Below, in pieces: positions 37,115 through 46,501 of a DNA stretch of 64,000 nt. Under the pieces are notes generated by a model. The model was not told where the DNA came from. It made no database searches and saw nothing but the letters and a program-made list of their open reading frames with translations. The position numbers and the translations under genes are program-made. This DNA comes from Acinetobacter sp. NCu2D-2 (GTDB taxonomy: Bacteria; Pseudomonadota; Gammaproteobacteria; Pseudomonadales; Moraxellaceae), in NCBI RefSeq assembly GCF_001647675.1, contig NZ_CP015594.1:1860001-1924000 (forward strand), read 5' to 3'. How positions within the stretch are numbered: the first letter of the stretch is position 1; each line of letters begins with the position of its first letter.

Positions 37115-40100
37115 ATGTGGTTAACTCGAATCAGTGTGAAATACCCTGTGTTCACCATCATGATGATGTTCTGTTTGATGGTGATCGGTCTTGCATCTTG
37201 GCAACGAATGGGCGTGGAAGAATTTCCTGATGTAGACTTTCCTTTTGTCGTAGTTTACACCAACTATCCTGGTGCATCACCAGAAACGGTTGAATCAGAA
37301 ATTACTAAAAAACTTGAAGATCAGATTAATACCATCTCAGGGTTAAAGCAGGTCATTTCTCAGTCCAGTGAAGGACTGTCAATGATCACGGCTGAATTCA
37401 ACTTAGATGTTTCTTCAACTACAGCAGCACAAGATGTTCGGGACAAAATAGCCTCGGTCACGGCTGAGTTTCGAGACGAAATTCAAGATCCCATTGTGGA
37501 GCGTTATGACCCTACAGCAAATGCGATTATGTCGATTGTATTTGAATCGACCAACATGGATCTTAAATCGCTCAGTTCTTATTTAGATCAACGTATTGTT
37601 CCTCAGCTTAGAACAGTTGCAGGTGTGGGTACCGTTAACCTATTGGGTGATGCACAGCGTCAGATTCGCATTGAAGTTGAACCACAAAAATTACAAGCCT
37701 ATGGCATTGGTATTGATAGTGTCATCAATACATTAAAAGCTGAAAATATTGAGGTGCCGGGCGGTACACTGAAATCTGAAAACTCTGAACTCGTTATTGA
37801 GATCAACTCTAAGGTCAAACATCCGCTTGGTTTTGGTGATTTAATTGTTGCTAATAAAAACGGCGCGCCAATATTTTTAAAACAAGTTGCAAATGTAAAA
37901 GACACTCAAGCTGATCTCGAGTCTTCAGCCTTTTTAAATGGTAAAGCTGCTGTTGCGATTGATATTTTACGTAGCTCTGATTCTAACGTCATTGAAGTCG
38001 TGGATCAAACGTATAAAACTTTAGATCTCATTGAACAACAATTACCCAAAGGCACCACACTCAAAGTCGTTGTTGACTCATCGAAAAGTATTCGTGGCAG
38101 TATCTCTAGCGTGGCAAGAACCATTATCGAAGGTGCAGTTCTTGCAGTCTTGATTGTATTACTGTTTTTAGGTTCCTATCGTTCAACCATTATTACAGGG
38201 CTTACCCTGCCGATTTCTTTACTTGGTACCTTAACTTTTATTTGGATATTTGGTTTTACCATCAATATGATGACCTTACTGGCACTGTCACTCAGTATTG
38301 GCCTACTCATTGATGATGCCATCGTGGTACGCGAAAACATTGTGCGGCATGCCGACATGGGTAAAGATCATGTCACGGCAGCACTTGATGGAACGAAAGA
38401 AATTGGTTTAGCCGTCCTCGCAACGACTTTGACCATTGTGGCTGTATTCCTCCCTGTTGCCTTTATGGGCGGTATTATTGGCCGTTTCTTCTATCAGTTT
38501 GGGGTAACGGTCAGTGCCGCTGTACTGATTTCGATGTTTGTGAGTTTCACGCTCGATCCAATGCTGTCAGCACACTGGGCAGAACGCAAAGCTGATCCAA
38601 ATAAAAAACCTGGCGTAGTTAAACGTTTCTTTAATTTCATCTCCTCACGTTTAGATAATCTAAGTCATGTTTATGAAAAACTACTGAAACTTGCTTTACG
38701 ATTTAGATTAATCACGCTGATAGTCGCTGTCGCTTCACTGTTTGGTGCACTCGGGTTATCAAAAATGATTGGGACTGAGTTTGTCCCTGTACCTGACAAG
38801 GGTGAGATTCGAATTAAATTTGAAACGCCTGTTGATTCCAGTCTTGAATATTCACAAGCTAAGTTACAACAAGTTGAGCGTGTAATTAAGCAACATCCTG
38901 ATACTTTAAGTACATATGGTGTCATCAATGGCTTAACAGACCGTGGTAAAAACCATGTCAGTATTCGCGTGACGGTCACACCGCGTACCGAACGTAGTAA
39001 AAGCCTGAGTGAACTGAACAATGAGTTCCGTGAACGACTTAAAACTGTTGGTGGCATAAGCGTTACATCGGTTGCCTCTGCAGATGAAACAGTCTCTGGT
39101 GGTCAAAAGCCAATTATGATTTCTATCAAAGGTCCAGATTTAAATGAACTGCAAAAAATCTCGGATCGTTTTATGGTAGAAATGGCAAAAATTGATGGCG
39201 TAGTGGATTTAGAAACGTCTTTGAAAGAGCCTAAACCAACTCTAGATATGCAAATCAATCGTATTCTAGCCAGTGATTTAGGCTTGTCGGTGAATCAAAT
39301 TGCCAATGCCGTTCGGCCTTTAATTGCAGGTGATGATGTCACCACATGGCAAGATCCGAAAGGTGAAACTTATGATGTGCATCTTCGTTTAGCTGAAAAA
39401 GATCGTGCATTACCAAGTGATCTCCAAAATCTGTATGTCACTTCAAGTAAAACAGATGCAAATGGCCAACCAATTTTGACACCTCTTTCTAGTGTAGCGA
39501 CTTTTGAAGAGAAGTTAGGCGCTTCGCAAATTAACCGTCGTGATTTAGCTCGTGAAGTGTTGGTTGAAGCCAATACGTCAGGTCGACCTGCAGGTGATAT
39601 CGGCAATGATATCAGCGCTATGCAAGAGAAGTTTGATATGCCAGTGGGCTATAGCTTTGACACTCAAGGTTCCAATGCTGATATGGCAGAGTCTGCAGGT
39701 TATGCCTTAACCGCAATTACCCTTTCCATTGTATTTATTTACATTGTGCTGGGTTCACAGTTCAACAGCTTTATTCACCCTGCTGCGATTATGGCGTCCT
39801 TACCGCTGTCCTTAATTGGGGTGTTCTTGGCTTTGTTCCTGTTTAATTCTACTATGAACTTATTCTCGATTATTGGGATCATTATGCTCATGGGTCTGGT
39901 GACCAAAAATGCAATTCTACTTATCGACTTTATTAAAAAAGCCATGGATCGTGGTGAGGAGCGATATGATGCCATTATTGCTGCAGGCAAAACTCGATTA
40001 CGGCCAATTCTCATGACGACAAGTGCCATGGTCATGGGTATGGTGCCATTGTCACTTGGACTTGGTGAAGGCGGCGAACAAAGTGCCCCAATGGCGCATG

Positions 40101-40222
40101 CGGTCATTGGCGGTGTGATCACCTCCACCCTCCTTACATTAGTGGTGGTGCCGGTGATCTTTACCTATTTGGATGACTTTAAGAATTTTATGTCACGCCA
40201 AGCACGAAAAATCATGTCATAA
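37115..40222 (+). CDS. RND efflux permease
   Basis: A 1035-residue AcrB-type resistance-nodulation-division permease. Twelve membrane helices and two large periplasmic loops are evident. The proton-relay aspartate pair is present in [17 protein letters not shown], and the second repeat ends in [14 protein letters not shown] and [22 protein letters not shown]. It starts [18 protein letters not shown], as in the HAE1-type and MdtBC-like families. Substrates cannot be predicted. No outer-membrane factor gene follows, so it must borrow a TolC-like channel encoded elsewhere. Confidence 0.95.
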   Translation: MWLTRISVKYPVFTIMMMFCLMVIGLASWQRMGVEEFPDVDFPFVVVYTNYPGASPETVESEITKKLEDQINTISGLKQVISQSSEGLSMITAEFNLDVSSTTAAQDVRDKIASVTAEFRDEIQDPIVERYDPTANAIMSIVFESTNMDLKSLSSYLDQRIVPQLRTVAGVGTVNLLGDAQRQIRIEVEPQKLQAYGIGIDSVINTLKAENIEVPGGTLKSENSELVIEINSKVKHPLGFGDLIVANKNGAPIFLKQVANVKDTQADLESSAFLNGKAAVAIDILRSSDSNVIEVVDQTYKTLDLIEQQLPKGTTLKVVVDSSKSIRGSISSVARTIIEGAVLAVLIVLLFLGSYRSTIITGLTLPISLLGTLTFIWIFGFTINMMTLLALSLSIGLLIDDAIVVRENIVRHADMGKDHVTAALDGTKEIGLAVLATTLTIVAVFLPVAFMGGIIGRFFYQFGVTVSAAVLISMFVSFTLDPMLSAHWAERKADPNKKPGVVKRFFNFISSRLDNLSHVYEKLLKLALRFRLITLIVAVASLFGALGLSKMIGTEFVPVPDKGEIRIKFETPVDSSLEYSQAKLQQVERVIKQHPDTLSTYGVINGLTDRGKNHVSIRVTVTPRTERSKSLSELNNEFRERLKTVGGISVTSVASADETVSGGQKPIMISIKGPDLNELQKISDRFMVEMAKIDGVVDLETSLKEPKPTLDMQINRILASDLGLSVNQIANAVRPLIAGDDVTTWQDPKGETYDVHLRLAEKDRALPSDLQNLYVTSSKTDANGQPILTPLSSVATFEEKLGASQINRRDLAREVLVEANTSGRPAGDIGNDISAMQEKFDMPVGYSFDTQGSNADMAESAGYALTAITLSIVFIYIVLGSQFNSFIHPAAIMASLPLSLIGVFLALFLFNSTMNLFSIIGIIMLMGLVTKNAILLIDFIKKAMDRGEERYDAIIAAGKTRLRPILMTTSAMVMGMVPLSLGLGEGGEQSAPMAHAVIGGVITSTLLTLVVVPVIFTYLDDFKNFMSRQARKIMS

Positions 40223-40237
40223 TTTCAGTTACTCGAG

Positions 40238-40273
40238 ATGAGGTGACATTGAAAAATGTGCACCTCATTTTTT
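40238..40273 (+). terminator. Intrinsic terminator
   Basis: ATGAGGTG/CACCTCAT extended by ACATT/AATGT (one bulge) around GAAA, followed by TTTTTT. Confidence 0.85.
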
Positions 40274-40320
40274 ATTGTATAATCTTCGCTTTCAAGGCTT
40301 AATTTTTTAGGACAGCTTCC

Positions 40321-42036
40321 ATGCGCGCGAGTCGCTTTTTATTTGCAACATTAAGAGAAACCCCAAACGATGCTGAAGTGATTTCACATCAGCTAATGCT
40401 TCGTGCCGGTATGATTCGTAAATTGGCTTCAGGTTTATATACTTGGTTGCCAATGGGTGTTCGCGTATTAAATAAAGTAGAAGCAATTATCCGTGAAGAA
40501 ATGGACCGTGCAGGTTCACTTCAAGTCCTCATGCCTGTTACGCAACCTGCTTCTTTATGGGAAGAATCAGGTCGTTATGTGCAGTATGGTCCTGAACTTT
40601 TACGCTTTAAAGACCGTCATACCAATGACTTTGTGCTTGGTCCTACACACGAAGAAGTGATTACAGATCTTGCTCGCAATGAACTGAAAAGCTACAAACA
40701 GTTGCCAGCAAACTTCTACCAAGTGCAAACAAAATTCCGTGATGAAATTCGTCCACGTTTTGGTGTAATGCGTTCACGTGAATTTGTGATGAAGGATGCT
40801 TATTCATTCCATATTGACCAAGCATCTTTACAAGAAACCTATGACAAAATGTACGCTGCGTACTGCAAAATCTTTACTCGTCTGGGTTTAAACTTCCGCC
40901 CTGTACAAGCGGATACGGGTTCAATTGGTGGTTCAGGATCACACGAGTTCCACGTATTGGCATCTAGTGGTGAAGACGATATTGCATTCTCAACAGAATC
41001 TGACTATGCAGCCAACGTCGAAATGGCTGAAGCCGTGCTTGTCGGTGAACGTGCTGCACCGACTCAAGAATTAAAAATTGTTGATACACCAAATCAAAAA
41101 ACCATTGCGGATGTATCAGCCTTCTTAGGTACAGATGCAGCGCAATCGGTGAAAGCACTCCTTGTTCAAGGTGTTGCAGAAGAAGGTAAAGCTGCACCTG
41201 TGGTGGCTTTATTCCTTCGTGGTGACCATGAACTGAATGAAATTAAAGCGGAAAAACACCCATTAATTTCAGCACCACTTACTTTTGCAACTGAAGAACA
41301 ATTGACTGCACTTGGCTTAACTGCTGGTTTTGTTGGCCCTCAAGGCTTGGTTGAAAAAGGTCTTACTGTCATTGTAGACCGTGCAGCATCAGTATTGTCT
41401 GACTTTGTAGCAGGTGCAAATGAAGCAGATAAACATGCGACTGGTGTGAACTGGGAACGTGATGCCAAGTTTACGGAAGTGTACGACCTACGCAATGTGG
41501 TTGAAGGCGATCCATCTCCAGATGGTAAAGGCACACTACAAATTAAACGTGGTATTGAAGTGGGTCATATCTTCCAATTGGGCAAAAAATACTCTGAAGC
41601 TTTAGGCTGTAAAGTATTAGGTAAAGACGGTAAACCAACTGTCGTGACGATGGGTTGTTATGGTATTGGTGTGACACGTGTTGTTGCTTCTGCCATTGAA
41701 CAAAACTTTGATGAAAAAGGCATTATCTGGCCAAGCGCGATTGCTCCATTTGAAGTTGCGATTGTGCCGATGAATGCACATAAATCACCACGTACCATGG
41801 AAGCAGCTGAAGTACTGTATGCAGAACTTCAAGCCGCAGGTTTTGACGTGTTATTGGATGACCGTGATGAACGTCCAGGGGTGAAATTCTCTGACCTTGA
41901 AATTACCGGTATTCCACACCGTATTGTGATTGGTGAAAAAGGTTTGGATGCAGGTACATTTGAATATAAAGGTCGCCGAGACGCTGAATCTGCAAACGTT
42001 TCTAAAGAAGAATTATTGGCGAAAATTGCGAAATAA
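40321..42036 (+). CDS. proS: Prolyl-tRNA synthetase
   Basis: A 571-residue class II synthetase of the long bacterial type. Motif 1 and 2 regions ([23 protein letters not shown], then [26 protein letters not shown]) and motif 3 ([17 protein letters not shown]) are clear. The YbaK-like editing insertion that removes mischarged Ala lies between about residues 225 and 390. A C-terminal anticodon-binding domain follows ([31 protein letters not shown]). It charges tRNA-Pro in the cytoplasm. A TATAAT hexamer at 40278-40283 may be its -10. Confidence 0.98.
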   Translation: MRASRFLFATLRETPNDAEVISHQLMLRAGMIRKLASGLYTWLPMGVRVLNKVEAIIREEMDRAGSLQVLMPVTQPASLWEESGRYVQYGPELLRFKDRHTNDFVLGPTHEEVITDLARNELKSYKQLPANFYQVQTKFRDEIRPRFGVMRSREFVMKDAYSFHIDQASLQETYDKMYAAYCKIFTRLGLNFRPVQADTGSIGGSGSHEFHVLASSGEDDIAFSTESDYAANVEMAEAVLVGERAAPTQELKIVDTPNQKTIADVSAFLGTDAAQSVKALLVQGVAEEGKAAPVVALFLRGDHELNEIKAEKHPLISAPLTFATEEQLTALGLTAGFVGPQGLVEKGLTVIVDRAASVLSDFVAGANEADKHATGVNWERDAKFTEVYDLRNVVEGDPSPDGKGTLQIKRGIEVGHIFQLGKKYSEALGCKVLGKDGKPTVVTMGCYGIGVTRVVASAIEQNFDEKGIIWPSAIAPFEVAIVPMNAHKSPRTMEAAEVLYAELQAAGFDVLLDDRDERPGVKFSDLEITGIPHRIVIGEKGLDAGTFEYKGRRDAESANVSKEELLAKIAK

Positions 42037-42049
42037 TTGGTCTTTGCAA

Positions 42050-42085
42050 TAAAAAAAAATCCCGCTGATATAGCGGGATTTTTTA
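42050..42085. terminator. Bidirectional intrinsic terminator
   Basis: ATCCCGCT and AGCGGGAT flanked by a long A-run and T-run, between convergent proS and the exported-protein cluster. Confidence 0.85.
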
Positions 42086-42094
42086 TGGCTGTGG

Positions 42095-43405
42095 TTAGCA
42101 GAATTTATAACCACCAAAGCAGTTTGGAGCAAAATTTTGGCCTGCTAAATTTAAATTATTTAAAGGAAATTCAATTAATGTTGGGTTCTTAATTTCCCCA
42201 ACATCAAGTGCAGCCGTTGCAATACAACCTAATAGTAAATCTCCACACTCTCGTGGTTTTGAAGTTAAATCGCTATTAATACCAGCTATTGTTTGCTTTA
42301 GCACTTCAGGAGTAATAATAACTTTATCGGTTGGTGAAATACTTCCTAAATCAACCTCATCTTCCATTGATAACCACCACCCTTGGTTAGCAGCAACGGC
42401 TGCTCCAGGCCACAAAACATTTATAGATTGTAAAGATAAGGATGCTGGATTATTCAAATATAAAGCATGAATTAAACCTAGATTTTGAGTAACAGTAATA
42501 TCTGTTTTTAACCCAGTTAAATAACCTGTAATATCTTTTTTTAATGTTAAGAATCCATCTAGCAATTGTGCTTCTAAGGGTCCACTAAAATTAATTGTAT
42601 CAACTGTGCCAGTACCTTTTAGTTCTACTTCTTTCATACGTGTACCTGAAACTATCGTAGATGGAATAGTAAAAGGTGCATTTGTTTCTTGTAATTTAAA
42701 ATTATACACATCAGCTGTGTAATGTAAGTCCAAAGGTAAAGTTATACCAAATAATTTGCCTTTTACTGCTCCTTCAATATTTTGTCCAGTAGAGGAAAAA
42801 TTCATCTCCCCCTCAGCTGTTCGTGCAACTCCTGAAGAAGCTTTAGTTTTCATATATCCACTAAAACTATTAATGCCATTTGGTGTATTACTATTTTCAA
42901 GCCCTAAAGTTAATAGTCCACTAATTTTTTCTGCACTAAGACGAAACCCAACTACTTCTCTTATTGATGCTTGATCTGGATTTTTAATAGCCAACTGAAT
43001 AAATGGATTTACAATTAATGCAGAACTACCTGCACGTGCATTAGCACCTGATAAAGAATCAGTATCATAACCAATACCCGGATATCCACTTAAAGCTATA
43101 TGATCAATATCAATGTCACAGCCATTAGCCCCATTTGTCCCCCCACACCCTAACTGCAATTTTTTTATATTAGTATTAATTTCCATCTCAGCTTCGAGAC
43201 CAAGTTTGTAAAAAGAAAGATTAGACTGATTATAAGTATTTCCAATCGCATCATTTTGATTAAAACCTTTTTGCACTTCCATCGATAACAAAGCTTGACC
43301 ATCGATAAAAGATAATTCTTTGTCATTTAAAGGCATCATTGCAAAATTATATGTTCCAGAACAACATAGTGCTATTAACATACATTTTTTGATTATTATA
43401 TTCAT
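42095..43405 (-). CDS. Exported protein D of a four-gene cluster (DUF6160-like N-terminus)
   Basis: A protein of about 436 residues with a signal peptide ending near YNFA and the mature N-terminal motif MMPLNDKELSFIDGQ. This L-x-[D/E/N]-x-x-L-[S/T]-x-x-x-G-[Q/E] pattern is shared with the three genes before it and recalls DUF6160-type and Fil 'pilus system' proteins of Acinetobacter; this is from memory. The rest is Gly/Asn/Thr-rich and probably all beta. Three cysteine pairs are visible: C-x8-C in LGCGGTNGANGCDID, C-x6-C in ECGDLLLGC, and C-x6-C at the extreme C-terminus. The second of two tandem ATG codons is chosen for spacing to AAGGA. Last gene of the unit, 11 bases after its neighbour. 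Confidence 0.75.
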   Translation of the reverse strand: MNIIIKKCMLIALCCSGTYNFAMMPLNDKELSFIDGQALLSMEVQKGFNQNDAIGNTYNQSNLSFYKLGLEAEMEINTNIKKLQLGCGGTNGANGCDIDIDHIALSGYPGIGYDTDSLSGANARAGSSALIVNPFIQLAIKNPDQASIREVVGFRLSAEKISGLLTLGLENSNTPNGINSFSGYMKTKASSGVARTAEGEMNFSSTGQNIEGAVKGKLFGITLPLDLHYTADVYNFKLQETNAPFTIPSTIVSGTRMKEVELKGTGTVDTINFSGPLEAQLLDGFLTLKKDITGYLTGLKTDITVTQNLGLIHALYLNNPASLSLQSINVLWPGAAVAANQGWWLSMEDEVDLGSISPTDKVIITPEVLKQTIAGINSDLTSKPRECGDLLLGCIATAALDVGEIKNPTLIEFPLNNLNLAGQNFAPNCFGGYKFC

Positions 43406-43419
43406 CATAAAATCCTTTT

Positions 43420-45705
43420 TTATCTTGGTTTTATCCCTAAAGTACTACGCAGTGTCCCACCTGTAATCGCTAAATTTGCCATATTATGAATATTACTATC
43501 TGTTTGCATAGCTAGGTTGGCACGAAAAACATTACTTAAATCATTGGTATAATTGAATTTAATTTGATTATCTAATACAACAGTATCTTTTTTTACCTGA
43601 ATTTTTGATGCCAAACCTAAATGCCCTTGTATTTCTTTGATCATAACTGAAGAAACTTCTTCATTAATACCATCACTATCGATATTGCTTAAACTAAAAT
43701 AGCTTCCTAAATTTTTTTCATCCGTAGGGGTATCATTTAATGGTCTAAAAATAAAATCTGCCTCAAAAGATAAGAAGTTTTTTTCTTTTGATGTATCGTT
43801 CGAGTCTTCTAGCCCAGGTATAATTAATAAATTACCACTACCATCCAGTTTAAAAGCGATATTTGTTAATACATCTTCTCGATCCGTAAAATCAAAATTA
43901 GAATCAGGATTTTCAGTACTTGGCAATTTTCCTATTGCAAGTTCGGCATCTGCTGCGAAAAGTAATTTATTCGCAATAATTTTAATACCACGCTCTTCAT
44001 AACTTATAGTTCCATTGGACTCAAAAAATGCATCAATATTACGAAGTCCAGCATAATAATTATTATCACCATCAATAATTAATATAGAGGTTGTACTTGG
44101 TGAGTTAGTTACTTTATCTATCCCGTAACCATCAGTAGAAGCAATAACATTGTATGCAAGTGCTTGCTGATTATTTACAGTAGTTCCTGATAACGCTATA
44201 TTTGCATTTAAATTATAAATTGGGATGCCAATTCCCCAATTACCTGAACTTGTCGAATCCCCATTATCATTTGAAATAAAGTTTGCACTTCCCGCAATGG
44301 CTTGAAAGTCCATCGCACGAATTGCAATTAAAGCTACATTATTAGCAGAAGCATTATGATGACCAACTAAGGTTTGAGTTACTGTATATTCATCACTATA
44401 ACCTAATACCTCACGAATCTTATTATTAATCTTAAATTCTAAATTATTGGCTTTAATGGTATTAATATAAATATCGCCAAAATCAATATATGCCGATTTT
44501 TGGCCAGTTAGTGTTCTTAAGTCTCTAAATTGAATAGCGTAACTATCTTTACCAGTATGACCTAATTCTAATGTAGTTGCGGTTAAATCTTGGTTTTTAC
44601 TTGCTTCAGTTTCATTTACAAATGCAGCTGATAAATTTAGATGTAATCCGCCACTTTCTTGACCATAGCCATTATTAACTGTTTCTAACTGACTCAACGC
44701 ATTCTTATCTTTGCCATTTGTAATATCAAAGGCATTTAATGCAGTTTGCCGTAACGGAAGTCCATCTCCACCTTGAGTCGCACCTAAAGATAGACGCGCA
44801 TCTTTAACACTACCAGAAATACCATATCTCATTATATTTTTTACGGTAGTTTTTTCATCAGCATCTTTGTGATGATATCTCAAATCAAAATTTACACCTG
44901 CAGCATGTGCTTGTGTTGCCTCACCATTGGCATCTAAAACTGGTGTAGGTGTAAGATTAATATAGCGTGTATTTTCAGTAGATCCATTATTACTTGTCAG
45001 TACTATTCCTTCGACTGGATCTATATAAATATAACCTGTGCCAGAAAAATTAAAATTAAAATTATCAAGTGCTAACCCATAGTCACCCATGGTGTGCTTA
45101 ATAGACGCATTACTTAAATTAAAATTAATATAACCTGGTGCATTTTTGTTAAACAAGCCTGATGTAGTTTGTAACACTAATTGAAATGGTACAGCTGTAC
45201 TAATTTCGAGCCCACCCATTGAATATTCTTTATAATCACCATCTAACCTTATATTATTGGTATGTTGTTTACAGATAGCACCTCCCGTACATTCTACCTC
45301 AACCAAATTAAGTTTCGAGTTTAGTTTAAAAGGTGAAACTGTGAAGGACATACCTATGCCAGTTCCATATGCAGTTGTACCAACATCAAGCTCTAATTTA
45401 CTATTTATTGCTTGGCCATCTAATCCATAAATATTTACATTATGTAGACCCATACCATTTTTAGTTATTTGACTGCCATTTGGATCATACCAATTTAATT
45501 TATCTATAGTTGCAGCAGGGCTTTCGCTTGTAATTTTTCCATGATCGTCTTTAACAATAGCACCTTGAATTTGATGGTTAATAGTTATGCCATCTTGTCC
45601 AGTAATATGACTCAACTCTTTTTCTTGTAATAGTTGTAAAGCATAACTTTGTTGTGCAAGTAGCAGACATGCTGTCAATAAATTTAATTTTATAGTTGTT
45701 TTCAT
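43420..45705 (-). CDS. Exported protein C of a four-gene cluster (DUF6160-like N-terminus)
   Basis: A 761-residue protein with a signal peptide ending SYA and the mature motif LQLLQEKELSHITGQDGITI. The remainder is long, beta-rich and full of Asn, Asp, Gly and Thr, with repeated segments of the form 'I-x-L-D-G-x-x-x' and 'A-I-x-F-x-D' but no catalytic motif I can name. One cysteine pair (C-x5-C in VECTGGAICKQH) sits at a place similar to that of protein D. AGGAAT precedes the ATG. It lies 23 bases after protein B and 11 before protein D. Probably periplasmic or surface-exposed. Confidence 0.75.
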   Translation of the reverse strand: MKTTIKLNLLTACLLLAQQSYALQLLQEKELSHITGQDGITINHQIQGAIVKDDHGKITSESPAATIDKLNWYDPNGSQITKNGMGLHNVNIYGLDGQAINSKLELDVGTTAYGTGIGMSFTVSPFKLNSKLNLVEVECTGGAICKQHTNNIRLDGDYKEYSMGGLEISTAVPFQLVLQTTSGLFNKNAPGYINFNLSNASIKHTMGDYGLALDNFNFNFSGTGYIYIDPVEGIVLTSNNGSTENTRYINLTPTPVLDANGEATQAHAAGVNFDLRYHHKDADEKTTVKNIMRYGISGSVKDARLSLGATQGGDGLPLRQTALNAFDITNGKDKNALSQLETVNNGYGQESGGLHLNLSAAFVNETEASKNQDLTATTLELGHTGKDSYAIQFRDLRTLTGQKSAYIDFGDIYINTIKANNLEFKINNKIREVLGYSDEYTVTQTLVGHHNASANNVALIAIRAMDFQAIAGSANFISNDNGDSTSSGNWGIGIPIYNLNANIALSGTTVNNQQALAYNVIASTDGYGIDKVTNSPSTTSILIIDGDNNYYAGLRNIDAFFESNGTISYEERGIKIIANKLLFAADAELAIGKLPSTENPDSNFDFTDREDVLTNIAFKLDGSGNLLIIPGLEDSNDTSKEKNFLSFEADFIFRPLNDTPTDEKNLGSYFSLSNIDSDGINEEVSSVMIKEIQGHLGLASKIQVKKDTVVLDNQIKFNYTNDLSNVFRANLAMQTDSNIHNMANLAITGGTLRSTLGIKPR

Positions 45706-45728
45706 CTGTTTATTCCTAAGAATTATGT

Positions 45729-46478
45729 TTAACAGCGTCCAGTGCCATCACAGTTATAACTAAAAATTTTAATATTACCGTTTATATGTAAATTTCCATG
45801 TACATTAATCCCCATAAATCCTTTTTCAGCACCTGAATCAAACCAATTTTTGGGTATACTATCAGTTTGTACATCATAGTCAGTTATCTCTTCATTTGTT
45901 TTATAAATATCAGTGTTTAAATAACCTTCCGTATAAGTTTTACCTGTTGTAGATACTTCTGAGTCTCCAGGAAGTATTTCCTTTGCATTTTCTACTGCTA
46001 AAGTTTCAAATCCTAAATTTCTAATTTTAAATGGATATTTATCCTCAAAACTAATTTTCAGTGCTGTTTGTTGACGCGTATTATTGTTATTTATCATTCT
46101 TGTAATAGTAGTTCCATCTAATGAAAATTTATCAATCTGTACTGTGCCTTGAACTCCTTTAAATACTAACCATTTTTTATTTCCATTTTCATCAAGATGA
46201 TTATTTGGTGCAATTGCAAGGCGGCACAAAACTTTTTTTAATCCACAGGCAGTTTCATCTAATTTATAATAGACTTCAAAATCATTTCCTATCCCTGTAG
46301 AAATCTCATTTATCTCCATATTGGTAGCATATTCATGATTTAATGAAAGTGTCCAATTTAAATCAGCACCACCCTGCCCAATGGCTTGTGTCAATTGGTC
46401 ATTTGACAAATTAACTAAAGCTGCTTGCGAACCTAATGAAAGACCAAACAAGCTACTTAGAAATAATCTTTTTAACAT
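45729..46478 (-). CDS. Exported protein B of a four-gene cluster (DUF6160-like N-terminus)
   Basis: A 249-residue exported protein, the smallest of the cluster. The signal peptide MLKRLFLSSLFGLSLGSQA is followed by ALVNLSNDQLTQAIGQGGADL, a variant of the shared motif. Two cysteine pairs are present: C-x6-C in ACGLKKVLC and C-x5-C at the C-terminal end (YNCDGTGRC). The middle part is beta-rich. GGAG stands before the ATG. Its size and Cys-capped C-terminus resemble protein D and suggest a related but shorter subunit. Function unknown. Confidence 0.72.
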   Translation of the reverse strand: MLKRLFLSSLFGLSLGSQAALVNLSNDQLTQAIGQGGADLNWTLSLNHEYATNMEINEISTGIGNDFEVYYKLDETACGLKKVLCRLAIAPNNHLDENGNKKWLVFKGVQGTVQIDKFSLDGTTITRMINNNNTRQQTALKISFEDKYPFKIRNLGFETLAVENAKEILPGDSEVSTTGKTYTEGYLNTDIYKTNEEITDYDVQTDSIPKNWFDSGAEKGFMGINVHGNLHINGNIKIFSYNCDGTGRC

Positions 46479-46501
46479 TATTTACTCCATCTGTTGTCAA
46501 G

